Shown here: positions 42,468-52,058 of the stretch, one piece after another | How the letters are laid out: every line of letters begins with the position of its first letter | Numbering within the stretch: the first letter of the stretch is position 1 | Origin: UBA981 sp942490995 | GTDB lineage: Bacteria; Pseudomonadota; Gammaproteobacteria; Ga0077536 | Assembly: GCA_942490995.1 (NCBI GenBank) | Contig: CALOBG010000036.1 | Coordinates: forward strand, 78,498-142,497 | Length of the DNA stretch: 64,000 nt | Reading direction: 5' to 3' | Position numbers and translations under genes: made by a program | Notes under the pieces: model-generated | Database searches by the model: none | What the model was told of the DNA's origin: nothing | Seen by the model: only the letters and a program-made list of their open reading frames with translations

Positions 42468-43106
42468 TCAAGCATAACGATCTTTCTCCCGCCAATCACA
42501 GATATCGCGCACGATACAGCCGCCGCAACGCGGATTGCGCGCCGTGCACGTATAGCGGCCGTGGAGGATCAGCCAATGGTGCGCATCGCGGCGAAATTCC
42601 GGCGCCACGACCTTGAGCAGTCGCTGTTCGACCGCCAGGGGGGTTTTGCCGGCAGCCAGTCCGGTGCGGTTCGAGACCCTGAATATATGCGTATCGACCG
42701 CGATTGTAGCGTCGCCGAAAGCAGTGTTGAGGACCACGTTGGCGGTTTTGCGGCCGACCCCGGGCAGGGCTTCAAGGGCCTCGCGCGTGCTCGGCACCGC
42801 ACCACCGTGGCGTTCGACGAGGATCCGGGCGGTGTTGAGGATGTTCCTGGCCTTGGCGTTGAACAGACCGATGGTGCGGATATGGCGCTTGATACCGGCC
42901 TCGCCGAGTTCGACCATGGCGGCGGCGTCGGGCGCGGCGGCGAACAGCCCCCTGGTCGCCTTGTTGACGCTGACGTCGGTCGCCTGCGCGGAAAGAATGA
43001 CGGCGATAAGGAGCTGAAATTCCGAGCCGTACTCGAGTTCGGTGGTCGGCTGCGGATTGTGTGCACGGAGCCTGGTAAAAAACTCGCGGCGCGAAAGCTT
43101 ATTCAT
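42468..43106 (-). CDS. nth: endonuclease III
   Basis: Bifunctional DNA glycosylase/AP lyase for oxidised pyrimidines, 212 residues. The helix-hairpin-helix is LPGVGRKTANVVLN, containing the catalytic Lys, with the catalytic Asp in AVDTHIFRVSNR. The 4Fe-4S motif at the C terminus is C-x6-C-x2-C-x5-C (CTARNPRCGGCIVRDIC). LLIAVILSAQATD is also typical. The ATG at 43106 overlaps the end of rsxB by eight bases; the rsxB-nth pair is common in Gammaproteobacteria. Confidence 0.95.
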   Translation of the reverse strand: MNKLSRREFFTRLRAHNPQPTTELEYGSEFQLLIAVILSAQATDVSVNKATRGLFAAAPDAAAMVELGEAGIKRHIRTIGLFNAKARNILNTARILVERHGGAVPSTREALEALPGVGRKTANVVLNTAFGDATIAVDTHIFRVSNRTGLAAGKTPLAVEQRLLKVVAPEFRRDAHHWLILHGRYTCTARNPRCGGCIVRDICDWREKDRYA

Positions 43107-43746
43107 GCGCGGGCTGCGACGCCGGCTCGGCGTCCGCCGTTGGCGCGCCATCTGTCGCGCGCCGCCGGCGTACGGCCTCGAGCACCGAAGCGCGCAAATC
43201 GCCGCGCGCTGCGCCGCTCACATCGACGTAACCGGCGTCGGCACGCGCACCACGACCGGCTGTGAGTCGCGCCGTGTGCGCCGCGAACCGCGCCCGCGCC
43301 TGGTCGCGGGTCGGCGCCAGTCCGGCATCGAGTGGCGCTCGCATTTCGATACAGTCGGTCGGGCACACCGGTACACACAACGCGCAGCCGGTACACCAGC
43401 GTTCGACGACGGTATGCATGCGCCCGGCGCTGCCGATGATGGCGTCGACCGGGCAGGCCTGGATACATTTTGTACAGCCGATGCAATCGGTCTCGACAAC
43501 CAGCGCGACACGCCGCTGTTCATCGACACGCTTCGGCTGGGGCGGGATCAGCGCCTGACCGGTGAGACGCGCCAGAGCTACGCGGGTCGTTTCGCCGCCG
43601 GGCGGGCAGCCGTTGATCGAGGCACGGCCGCTGGCCAGGGCCTCGGCGTACGGCCGGCAGCCGCTGTAGCCGCAGCGCCGGCACTGCGTCTGCGGCAGCA
43701 CTGCGTCAATTTGATCGGCGCGGATACGCTCCCGCTCGGTATCCAT
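43099..43746 (-). CDS. rsxB: RnfB/RsxB-like electron transport ferredoxin subunit
   Basis: Iron-sulfur protein of 215 residues. The N-terminal cluster motif CRRCGYSGCRPYAEAL plus the distal Cys in NGCPPGG matches the RnfB/RsxB domain. Two 4Fe-4S ferredoxin motifs follow: CIGCTKCIQACPVDAI and CTGCALCVPVCPTDCI. The N-terminal membrane helix of classic RsxB is missing, and no other rsx/rnf gene is nearby, so this is the soluble stand-alone form found next to nth in several gammaproteobacteria. It may hand electrons to the Nth cluster or another partner; that is inference. Confidence 0.85.
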   Translation of the reverse strand: MDTERERIRADQIDAVLPQTQCRRCGYSGCRPYAEALASGRASINGCPPGGETTRVALARLTGQALIPPQPKRVDEQRRVALVVETDCIGCTKCIQACPVDAIIGSAGRMHTVVERWCTGCALCVPVCPTDCIEMRAPLDAGLAPTRDQARARFAAHTARLTAGRGARADAGYVDVSGAARGDLRASVLEAVRRRRATDGAPTADAEPASQPAHE

Positions 43747-43775
43747 CTACCCCCACTCGAGTGCGCGCACGTGCC

Positions 43776-45801
43776 CTACTTCACGCGCATCCCGGCGCTG
43801 GCCCCCTGGTCGGGTTCAATCAGGAATATCTCCGCGCCACCGGGACCGGCGCCGAGCACCATACCTTCGGATACGCCGAAGCGCATTTTGCGCGGCGCCA
43901 GGTTGGCCACCATCACCACGTGTCGCCCGATCAGGTCGGCAGGCTTGTAGGCCTGCTTGATGCCGGCGAAAACGTTGCGCTTTTCGCCGCCGATATCGAG
44001 ACTCAGCCGGACCAGCTTATCCGCGCCTTCGACATCGCTGGCGTCTTCGATGCGCGCGACGCGCAGGTCGATACGCGAAAAATCTTCGATTCCGATCTGG
44101 TCCGCTATCGGCTCGCGATCGGAACGGGCCGAAGCCGGCGCCGCGCTTGCCGGCTGTTCTTTTCCTGCTTCGATCATCTTTACTATCTTCTCTTTGTCGA
44201 CGCGCTGCATTAAGGGTTTGAACTTGTTGATCGTCTGTCCGAGCGGCGCGCGCGCGGCGGCGGCCCAGTCCAGCGGTCCCGCACCGAGGAAGCGTTCGGC
44301 GTCGGCGATCGTCATCGGCAGGACCGGCTTGAGATAAACCGCCAGCACCCGAAACAGGAATATGCCCATCGAACACACGCGCTGCAGTTCGGTCTCGACG
44401 CCGTCAAGTTTGGCCATTTCCCAGGGACGTCGCTTGTCGATGTACTGGTTGGCGCGGTCGGCGAGCGCCATCACCTCGCGCATTGCCCGGCTGAACTCGC
44501 GTGCCTCGTAGCAAGCCGCGATGCTGTCACCGGCGGCCTCGAATTCACGCAGCAATTCGGGTTCGTCGATGTCGTCACTCAGGCGACCGTCAAACCGCTT
44601 GCTGATGAAGCCGGCGCAACGGCTGGCGATATTGACCACCTTGCCGACGAGGTCGGAATTGACACGCAACTCGAAGTCTTCGAGGTTCAGGTCGATATCT
44701 TCGATCGCGGAGCCGAGCTTGGCGGCGAAGTAGTAGCGCAGGTATTCCGGGTTCAGGTGTTCGGCGTAGGTACTGGCCATCACGAAGGTTCCGCGCGACT
44801 TGGACATCTTCTGGCCATCGACGGTAAGAAAACCGTGCACGAACACATTCGACGGCACCCGGAACCCGGCTCCGGACAGCACCGCGGGCCAGAACAGGGT
44901 GTGGAAATACATGATGTCCTTGCCGATGAAATGGTACAGCTCGGCGCTGCTGTCCGCGCCGAGGTAGGCATCGAAATCGATGCCCTCGCGGTCGCAGAGA
45001 TTGCGAAAACTCGCCAGGTATCCGATCGGCGCGTCCAGCCAGACATAAAAATACTTGCCCGGATGACCCGGGATCTCAAAACCGAAGTACGGCGCATCGC
45101 GCGAGATGTCCCAGTCCTGCAGGCCGGCGTCGAACCATTCGTTGAGCTTGTTGACGATGCCCGACTGCAGGTCGTGTTCGCGCAGCCACTCCTGAAGCAT
45201 GGTTTCGAACTGCCCGAGTCTGAAAAACAGGTGTTCCGACTCGCGCAATTCGGGGGTCGCGCCCGACAACGCCGAAACCGCGTCGATCAAATCGGTCGGC
45301 GCATACGTCGCGCCGCAGATCTCACAGCTGTCACCGTATTGATCGGCCGACTTGCAGCGCGGACAGGTGCCACGAATGAAGCGGTCCGGCAGGAACATCT
45401 GTTTGACCGGATCGTAGGCCTGGCGGATGGTTTTGGTGGGCGATATGTCCGGCCTCGTCGAGGCGCTTGAAGATCAGCTCGGTGATCGCGCGGTTCTCGG
45501 ACGAGTGGGTCGAATGGTAGTTATCGAAATCGACGCCAAAGGCGGCGAAATCGCGACGGTGTTCCGCGGCGACGCGCTCGATCAGCTGCTCGGCGCTGAT
45601 CCCTTCGTGCTGCGCGCGCAGCATGATCGGCGTGCCGTGCGCGTCGTCAGCGCAGACGTAGTAACACTCGTGGCCACGCATTTTCTGAAAACGCACCCAG
45701 ATATCGGTCTGGATGTACTCAACCAGATGGCCGATGTGGATGGGACCGTTGGCGTACGGTAAGGCACTGCTAACGAGGATCTTGCGCGTCGATTCGGGCA
45801 T
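43776..45801 (-). CDS. metG: methionyl-tRNA synthetase (single frame break near 45,430)
   Basis: Charges tRNA-Met with methionine. The HIGH motif is in YANGPIHIGHLVEY near the start, the zinc-binding cysteines in CPRCKSADQYGDSCEIC, and KMSKS in VDGQKMSKSRGTF. The C-terminal tRNA-binding domain (IEDFSRIDLRVARIED to LAPRKMRFGVSEGM) is intact. Reading from the ATG at 45801 is correct to DEAGHIA (about 45435), then shifts: the continuation (AYDPVKQMFLPDRFIRGTC) is in another frame, so one indel lies near 45,430 in GGTTTTGGTGGG. Full length is about 675 residues, normal. An essential gene, so this is very likely a sequence error. Divergent from mrp. Confidence 0.93.
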
Positions 45802-45918
45802 GTGCTGGGGTCCGGGTCGCGAGGGCGGCTTTCTGCCGCAGGGCCGCCGATTATAAGGAGCGATGGGCGCGGCGGCCATTGGTGTAAACTGTCGCCCCTT
45901 TCGTTCCGGAGCACTGCG

Positions 45919-47008
45919 ATGAACCAGCTCGAAGCCGATATCCGGCGCTGCCTGGAGGCCGATATCGATCCCTACCTCGGCACTGACCTGGTCAGCGCCG
46001 GCGCGCTAGGGTGCAATTACGGTCGACGCGGCAAGCCGCGCCACGGTCCACATCGAACTCGGTTTTCCAATCGATCGCTACCGGCCAGTCCTCGAAGCGC
46101 GGCTGCAGGACAAGCTCGCGACCATCGACAACGCGCAGATCACGCTCAAGCTGAGCTCGAAGATTTTCGCGCGCGAGGTGCAGAAGGGGGTCAAACCGCT
46201 GCCCGAGATCCGCAATATCATCGCCATCGCGTCGGGTAAAGGCGGGGTCGGCAAATCTACGACCGCCGCCAACCTCGCTCTGGCCCTGCTCCAGGAGGGT
46301 GGCAAGGTTGGCGTACTCGACGCGGATATCTACGGCCCCAGCCAGACCCGCATGCTGGCCAGCGAAGGACGCCCGGAAAGCCGCGATGGGAAATCCATGG
46401 AGCCGCGCATCAGCTACCAGCTGCAGACCATGTCGATCGGCAACCTGATCGAAGAGGATACGCCAATGATCTGGCGCGGCCCGATGGTCACCGGCGCGCT
46501 GGAACAATTGCTCAACGATACCAACTGGCATGATCTCGACTACCTGGTCGTCGACCTGCCGCCCGGCACCGGCGATATCCAGCTCACCCTGTGCCAGAAA
46601 ATTCCGGTCAGCGGCGCGGTCATCGTGACCACGCCGCAGGACATCGCCCTGCTCGACGCGCGCAAGGGCCTGAAGATGTTCGAGAAGGTCAACGTGCCGG
46701 TACTCGGTATCGTCGAAAACATGAGCGTGCACATCTGCAGCCAATGCGGCCACGCCGAACATATCTTTGGCGCCGGCGGCGGCGAATCGATGTCCAAACA
46801 GTACGGTGTCGAGTTGCTCGGCTCGCTGCCGCTCGATATCCGGATCCGCGAAGGCGTCGACAACGGTCGGCCTACCGTCGCCATCGAACCCGAGTCCCTG
46901 ATCGCGGAAAGTTACCGTGAAATTGCCCGGCGCATCGCCGCACGCCTGGCTTTGCGGGCACGGGATTTCTCGGCGAAATTTCCCAAGATCGTTATTCAGA
47001 ACACCTGA
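45919..47008 (+). CDS. apbC: Mrp/ApbC family iron-sulfur carrier ATPase (single frame break near 46,011)
   Basis: P-loop protein that binds and transfers 4Fe-4S clusters. The ATG at 45919 begins MNQLEADIRRCLEADIDPYLGTDLV, an N-terminal MIP18-like domain. At about 46011, in CTAGGGTGCAATT, one extra base moves the frame; the continuation AITVDAASRATVHIELGF joins the rest. The ATPase has the deviant Walker A GKGGVGKST, DADIYGPSQTRML, DLPPGTGDIQLTL and the CxxC in HICSQCGHAEHIF. The part from 46178 to 47008 is uninterrupted. Corrected length is about 363 residues. dcd follows 22 bases later. Confidence 0.9.
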
Positions 47009-47030
47009 GCAAAGCGAGGAGTTGCGGGTC

Positions 47031-47597
47031 GTGCCGGTCAAATCCGATACCTGGATCAAGCGCATGGCGAAAAGCCATGGCCTGATTGAACCGTTCGTCG
47101 CCGATCAGGTGCGCAGTGTCGACGGCCGCAAGGTTATTTCCTTCGGTACCTCGAGCTACGGCTACGATATCCGCTGCGCGCCGGAGTTCAAGATCTTTAC
47201 CAACATCAATTCCACCATCGTCGATCCGAAGGCGTTTGACTCCGGCAGTTTCGTCGACATAAACAGTGATGTGTGCGTGATCCCGCCGAACTCTTTCGCC
47301 CTCGCGCGGACAGTCGAGTACTTCCGCATCCCGCGCGACATACTGACCATCTGCCTGGGCAAATCGACCTACGCGCGCTGCGGCATCATTGTCAATGTCA
47401 CCCCGTTGGAACCGGAATGGGAAGGCCACGTGACGCTGGAGTTTTCGAACACCACGCCATTGCCGGCAAAGATCTATGCCAACGAGGGTGTTGCGCAGGT
47501 GATTTTTCTGCAGTCAGACGAAAACTGCGAAACGTCGTACGCCGATCGCGCCGGCAAATACCAGGGCCAGAAAGGGGTCACCCTGCCGAGAGCCTGA
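47031..47597 (+). CDS. dcd: dCTP deaminase
   Basis: Deaminates dCTP to dUTP for thymidylate synthesis; 188 residues forming a trimer. Recognised by KSDTWIKRMAKSHGLIEPF, SFGTSSYGYDIRCAPEF, the active-site region CLGKSTYARCGIIVNVTPLEPEWEGHVTLEFSN with catalytic Glu, and the C-terminal YADRAGKYQGQKGVTLPRA. The GTG at 47031 has AGGAG about eleven bases upstream; longer in-frame sequence overlaps mrp and is not conserved. The downstream pilZ gene is convergent, with only ten bases between the stops. Confidence 0.95.
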   Translation: MPVKSDTWIKRMAKSHGLIEPFVADQVRSVDGRKVISFGTSSYGYDIRCAPEFKIFTNINSTIVDPKAFDSGSFVDINSDVCVIPPNSFALARTVEYFRIPRDILTICLGKSTYARCGIIVNVTPLEPEWEGHVTLEFSNTTPLPAKIYANEGVAQVIFLQSDENCETSYADRAGKYQGQKGVTLPRA

Positions 47598-47607
47598 TGC
47601 GTCGGGT

Positions 47608-48207
47608 TCAGGCCGCGTGATCGCGATCGAGCCCGCGTTCCTCGCGCAGCACGGCTGACTGTTTGCGAACGATGTGCTGGATCAGGAGATCGCGATCGTC
47701 GTCGCGCATTTCCTCGAATTCGATCGCGATAGCGTAATTGCCACTGTCTGTCTTGCGGCAATCGACGACCTTACCGATTACGCGCATCGGATGATTGGAT
47801 GGCAACAGGATCATATCGATGGCCAGATTGGCGTTCAGCGCCAGCGGTTTGACCGCCTCCAGGGCCAGACCACCGCCGCTGATGCTGATCTCAACCGGCT
47901 CGTGATCGCGATAATCGATCGCCGCCGAGCCCGCGTTCTCAAGGGCGACGACGCGCTCGAGCAGAGTGACCTTGCGGTTGAGCAGTTCGATGGCCTCGGC
48001 CACCGCCCTGCTTTCGCCACGCACCGCCTCCAGCAGCTCGTGGAAGCGCAGGTCTATGCCCATCAGCGCGGCATGTACGTTGGACGCCTTGACCTCATTC
48101 AGGAATACGTAGCGACGTTCGTCCTGGAGGGCGTCTTCGGTGATCACCCGGTACTTGATTAACGCGCGATCGGCAATGCGGTAGTAACGTCTGCGTTCGT
48201 CAGTCAT
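47608..48207 (-). CDS. PilZ domain protein
   Basis: Protein of 199 residues with a helical N-terminal half (about 40-95, LRFHELLEAVRGESRAVAEAIELL, coiled-coil-like) and a C-terminal PilZ domain: VEISISGGGLALEAV and the DxSxxG-like ISGGG motif, then VVDCRKTDSGNYAIAIEF. The N-terminal RRRYYRIADRALIKYRV holds an arginine cluster as used for c-di-GMP binding. Its position next to pomB/pomA-like genes suggests c-di-GMP control of motility, but the two are not proven to be one operon (63-base gap). Confidence 0.83.
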   Translation of the reverse strand: MTDERRRYYRIADRALIKYRVITEDALQDERRYVFLNEVKASNVHAALMGIDLRFHELLEAVRGESRAVAEAIELLNRKVTLLERVVALENAGSAAIDYRDHEPVEISISGGGLALEAVKPLALNANLAIDMILLPSNHPMRVIGKVVDCRKTDSGNYAIAIEFEEMRDDDRDLLIQHIVRKQSAVLREERGLDRDHAA

Positions 48208-48270
48208 GGTATCAACCCCCTGTGATCATGGGCGAATAGTGGTCGGGTTGAGTAGCGCGTCGGCGCATAC

Positions 48271-49560
48271 TCAGGGTCGGCCCCGGACGCCGTCGCGGAT
48301 TACGTCGAGACGCGATTTTGGTGCGTCGGCGCGGCGCTCGGGAAACACCGCGGCGGCGGCCGGTTCGCTGAACGGCGATGCCGGTGTCAGCGGCACTGCC
48401 GCCGGGACTGGTAGTTGATTGCGCGGCGGCGGGGTGAGCGCAGCGCTGCTCGTCGCCGCCGGGTCCTCGCCGGCCGGCGACGCTGGCGCCGCGACCGGTG
48501 TCGACGGTGCTGCCAGGCCGCGCTGCGGCGTAGTCGGCGATGGACTGCGTAGCGACGGCACCGCGGGAACCTCGGGCACGCCAGGGATAGCGGGGATAGC
48601 GGGTATCGCGGTCGTGGCGGTTGCCTGGTGCCGAGGCTCCTCCACTGAGGCTGCGGATGCTGCCTGGGTTTCCGGCGCCGCCGCTGGCGGCGCAGCATCG
48701 GCCGGCGATAGATTCTGCCTGATCGTGATCTCGACGCGCCGATTGAGGGCGCGATTTTCGCGCGTATCGTTGTCGACCAGCGGGTGTGCTTCGCCGTGGC
48801 CTTCGACCACGAAACGCCCCGGCTCCAGCGAGCTGTCCTCGAGCAGGGCATGCACCACCGATACCGCGCGCGCCGACGATAAATCCCAGTTCGACCGGTA
48901 CAGGGCGGTGCGGATCGGCACGTCGTCAGTATGACCGGCGACCACGATACGGCCGCCAATCTCGTTCAGCGATTCGCGCAGCTTGACCGCTACCGGCCCG
49001 AATGCCGGGTCAAACTTGGCCGCGCCGGACGGGAACGAGCCTTTCTCGCGGATCCGGATAATGATCGCCTGCCCCTCGGTTTCGATTTCGATCATGCCGG
49101 CGTCGATTTCGTTCTTAAGCGCGGCAGCCAGGCGCGCGGCGTCTTCCAGGAGTTGCTCTTCGGCGCGTCGCTCTTCGGCGGTCTTGCCGCCGGGATTGCC
49201 TTCCGGGTTGGTACCGTCGGCGTCGTCGACCAGGGCGTCAGTAAATTCGAGTGACTGCTTGTCTTCGTCCGTGGTCTGCTGGCGCACCTCGTTGATCACC
49301 GACGGATCGGGTTTCGCGGCGCTGAACTCCTGGGCGATGATACTGGTGCCCTTGGGCACTTCGATGGCCTTGATTTCGCGCTGCACGCCGAACGCCAGTT
49401 TCATGGAGCCGGCGATAGCCTTGAACTTCATGATGTCGAGTTCGGCAAACGAAAGCAGCAGCACAAAAAAACACATCAACAACGACATCAGGTCAGCGAA
49501 GGTCGTGATCCAACCGCCGCCACCCCCGTCATCCTTCTTCGGAGGCCGTTGTTCGTTCAT
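48271..49560 (-). CDS. flagellar stator protein PomB/MotB-like with proline-rich C-terminal tail
   Basis: Stator B subunit of 429 residues. The single helix (WITTFADLMSLLMCFFVLLLSF) carries the ion-binding Asp at D23; the FADLMSLLMCFFVLLLSFAELD form is that of sodium-driven PomB. A linker leads to the OmpA-like peptidoglycan-binding domain (about 190-300: IVVAGHTDDVPIRT, SNWDLSSARAVSVVHAL, GHGEAHPLVDNDTRENRALNRRVEI). After residue 305 comes a 120-residue tail rich in Pro and Ala (AIPAIPAIPGVPEVPAVP), not part of the usual protein. It starts 10 bases after the pomA-like gene. Confidence 0.9.
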   Translation of the reverse strand: MNEQRPPKKDDGGGGGWITTFADLMSLLMCFFVLLLSFAELDIMKFKAIAGSMKLAFGVQREIKAIEVPKGTSIIAQEFSAAKPDPSVINEVRQQTTDEDKQSLEFTDALVDDADGTNPEGNPGGKTAEERRAEEQLLEDAARLAAALKNEIDAGMIEIETEGQAIIIRIREKGSFPSGAAKFDPAFGPVAVKLRESLNEIGGRIVVAGHTDDVPIRTALYRSNWDLSSARAVSVVHALLEDSSLEPGRFVVEGHGEAHPLVDNDTRENRALNRRVEITIRQNLSPADAAPPAAAPETQAASAASVEEPRHQATATTAIPAIPAIPGVPEVPAVPSLRSPSPTTPQRGLAAPSTPVAAPASPAGEDPAATSSAALTPPPRNQLPVPAAVPLTPASPFSEPAAAAVFPERRADAPKSRLDVIRDGVRGRP

Positions 49561-49570
49561 TGCAGCGTAC

Positions 49571-50347
49571 TCAGGCCGCCGCCGGCGCCGGCGGTGCTTC
49601 GGTGTTGCGTTTCGAACTCGGCAGGTAGGTCTTCAGGATCTCTTCGATGACACGCGGATTGCGACCTTCCTGAATACCCTGCAGGCTGTCGATGATCATC
49701 GACTTGACCATGCGTTCTTCCGCGGCGCGCAGACCGAGCTTGTCGGCGATCGGAATGGCGAACACGTTGGCAATAACCGCGCCGTAGAGCGTGGTCAACA
49801 GCGCTACCGCCATGGCGGGCCCGATCGATGCCGGGTCGCTCATGTTCGACAGCATCTGGACCAGTCCGATCAGGGTCCCGATCATGCCCATCGCGGGTGC
49901 GGCGTCGCCGATCGCCTTGAAAATGCTGCGGCCGGTTTCGTGGCGGTCGACGGCGGCGTTGAGATCGGTCAACAGGGTCTGCTTGACCACGTCCGGCTCG
50001 TGGCCGTCGACCATCATCTGGATACCCTTGGCCAGAAAGTCATTGCCGGTATCCTTGCCTTCAAGGGCCAGCAGACCGCCCTTGCGCGCTTCGTTCGCCA
50101 TCTCGACGGTCTGCATGATGAGATCTTCGGGACGGTCGATCTTGAATATGAAGGCGCGCATGGCGACTTTGAACGCGCCGAAGAACTGACCGAGCGTGAA
50201 CTTCATCATGACCGCGCCGACGGTACCGCCGACCACGATCAGCAGCGACGGCGCGTTGATGAACATGCCGATCTCACCACCGGTGAGAATCGCCATCAGG
50301 ATGATGCCGATGGCCCCTACCAGGCCGAGCAAGGTTGCCAGATCCAC
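49571..50347 (-). CDS. flagellar stator protein PomA/MotA-like
   Basis: Stator A subunit of 258 residues, forming the ion channel with PomB. Four helices are visible: LLGLVGAIGIILMAILTG, SLLIVVGGTVGAVMM, and two near APAMGMIGTLIGLVQML and AVALLTTLYGAVIANVFAIP. The conserved Pro/Gly residues of AAPAMGMIGTLIGLVQ are in place. It starts at a GTG (50347) with a strong AAGGAG seven bases upstream. The pair is apart from other flagellar genes, and it is divergent from cysG. Confidence 0.92.
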   Translation of the reverse strand: MDLATLLGLVGAIGIILMAILTGGEIGMFINAPSLLIVVGGTVGAVMMKFTLGQFFGAFKVAMRAFIFKIDRPEDLIMQTVEMANEARKGGLLALEGKDTGNDFLAKGIQMMVDGHEPDVVKQTLLTDLNAAVDRHETGRSIFKAIGDAAPAMGMIGTLIGLVQMLSNMSDPASIGPAMAVALLTTLYGAVIANVFAIPIADKLGLRAAEERMVKSMIIDSLQGIQEGRNPRVIEEILKTYLPSSKRNTEAPPAPAAA

Positions 50348-50652
50348 GCGGTCTCCTTAAATGTTCGAGCTCAGTGACGCGCCTGGACAGCCCGTACCGA
50401 CGTCGTTGAGCGCACGCCGGAAAAGGCGTGATTTCACTGATCGTGGTATCGGGATCCGGGCGCGAAACTTTAATCGGGGCGGCCGCCTCGCGGGGCGCCG
50501 TCAGGGCGCTGATGAATGGCGGCGCGGCGACGCGCCGGGCCGGCCTCGCCGGGCCTGACGCATCCGCCGCGCGAGCGGTCCCGCGCGGCGGCCGCCTGAT
50601 ATACTCATCGGTGCGTGACCCGCGTGCCTTGAATGCCCCTGCAGCCGCCTCG
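50348..50652. promoter_or_regulatory. divergent intergenic region between pomA-like gene and cysG
   Basis: This 305-base region holds the ribosome site of the pomA-like gene (AAGGAG) and, near 50599-50604, a TATACT that could be a -10 box for cysG. The rest is GC-rich (over 70 percent by eye) and contains no recognisable gene or riboswitch-like fold. Confidence 0.35.
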
Positions 50653-52050
50653 ATGGACTATTTACCGGTATTTCTCGACCTGCGCGAACGCACCTGCGTC
50701 GTCGTCGGCGGGGGCGCGATCGCGGCGCGTAAAATCGACCTGCTGTTGCGCGCCGGAGCGCGGGTCATGGTGGTCGCCCCACAGCTCGATGCCGCCGTGG
50801 CCGCGCTGGCCGAAACCGCCGCGATCAGCGTCCGGCAGCGGCCGTTCCTGGCCTCCGATCTCGAAGGCGCGGTGTTCGTGGTCGCCGCTACTGACGACCG
50901 TGCGGTCAACCGGCACGTCGCCGCCAGCGCCACCGCCGCGGCAATTCCGGTCAACGCGGTCGATCAGCCGCGAGACAGTACCGCCATCATGCCGTCCATC
51001 GTGGACCGTTCGCCGGTCGTGATAGCGATCGGTACCGGTGGCAGCGCGCCGGTCCTCGCGCGCATGCTGCGGGCCAGAATTGAAACCCTGATCCCGGCCA
51101 ACTATGGCGAACTCGCCGCGCTGCTGGGCGCCCTGCGTGAACGCGTCAAAGCGGCCGTGCCCGATCAGAGCCGGCGCCGCCGCTTCTGGGAAAGTCTGCT
51201 GGAAGGACCGATCGCCGAACTGTTGTTCGTCGGCCGCCGCCAGGAAGCCCTGCAGCGCATTGAACAGGCGCTCGACGGCGCCCGCAACACCACGCCGGTC
51301 CGCGGCGAGGTTTACCTGATCGGCACCGGACCGGGCGATCCCGACCTGCTCACCTTTCGCGCCCTGCGCCTGATGCAACACGCCGATGTTATCGTCTACG
51401 ACCGCCTGGTCGGCGACGGCATCCTCGATCTGTGCCGGCGCGACGCGGACCGCATCTACGTCGGCAAAGCGCGCGCTCAGCACGCTGTACCGCAGGACGA
51501 AATCAACGCGCTGCTGCTGCAGCATGCGCGCGCCGGGCGCCGCGTAGCGCGGCTGAAAGGCGGTGACCCGTTCATGTTCGGCCGTGGCGGCGAGGAAATC
51601 GAGCAACTCGCGGGCGCCGGCATCGATTTCCAGGTCGTACCCGGGATCACCGCGGCGCTGGGCGCGGCGGCATACGGCGGGATCCCGCTGACCCACCGCG
51701 ACGTGGCGCATAGCTGCCTGTTTATCACCGGACATCAGCGTGACGCGGCGTTCGAGCCGAACTGGTCGTCGCTGGTGCAACCGCACCAGACCCTGGTCGT
51801 GTATATGGGCCTGGCGTCGCTCGATCGTCTGTGTCGCGGCCTGATTGAACACGGTATGGCGGATACCACGCCGGCGGCGTTGATCGAGCGCGCCACCACG
51901 GCGCAGCAACGGGTGCTCAGCGCTACCGTGGCGACCCTCGCCGCGACCGCCGAGACGGCCGGTTGCGGCTCTCCGGCAACCATCATCATCGGTGCCGTGG
52001 TTGCCCTGCGCGACGCGCTTGCGTGGTTTGAACGGCGGGCGCCGGATTGA
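50653..52050 (+). CDS. cysG: siroheme synthase CysG
   Basis: Trifunctional enzyme that makes siroheme from uroporphyrinogen III for sulfite and nitrite reductases; 465 residues. The N-terminal domain binds NAD (CVVVGGGAIAARKIDLLL) and does oxidation and iron insertion; the catalytic Asp lies in AATDDRAVNRHV. The C-terminal methyltransferase has VYLIGTGPGDPDLLTFRALRL, VVYDRLV, RLKGGDPFMFGRGGEE and VVPGITAALGAAAYGGIPLTHR. The ATG at 50653 gives MDYLPVFLDLRE, the normal start. No sulfur-assimilation gene adjoins; msrB is convergent, with eight bases between stops. Confidence 0.95.
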   Translation: MDYLPVFLDLRERTCVVVGGGAIAARKIDLLLRAGARVMVVAPQLDAAVAALAETAAISVRQRPFLASDLEGAVFVVAATDDRAVNRHVAASATAAAIPVNAVDQPRDSTAIMPSIVDRSPVVIAIGTGGSAPVLARMLRARIETLIPANYGELAALLGALRERVKAAVPDQSRRRRFWESLLEGPIAELLFVGRRQEALQRIEQALDGARNTTPVRGEVYLIGTGPGDPDLLTFRALRLMQHADVIVYDRLVGDGILDLCRRDADRIYVGKARAQHAVPQDEINALLLQHARAGRRVARLKGGDPFMFGRGGEEIEQLAGAGIDFQVVPGITAALGAAAYGGIPLTHRDVAHSCLFITGHQRDAAFEPNWSSLVQPHQTLVVYMGLASLDRLCRGLIEHGMADTTPAALIERATTAQQRVLSATVATLAATAETAGCGSPATIIIGAVVALRDALAWFERRAPD

Positions 52051-52058
52051 TACCCGGA

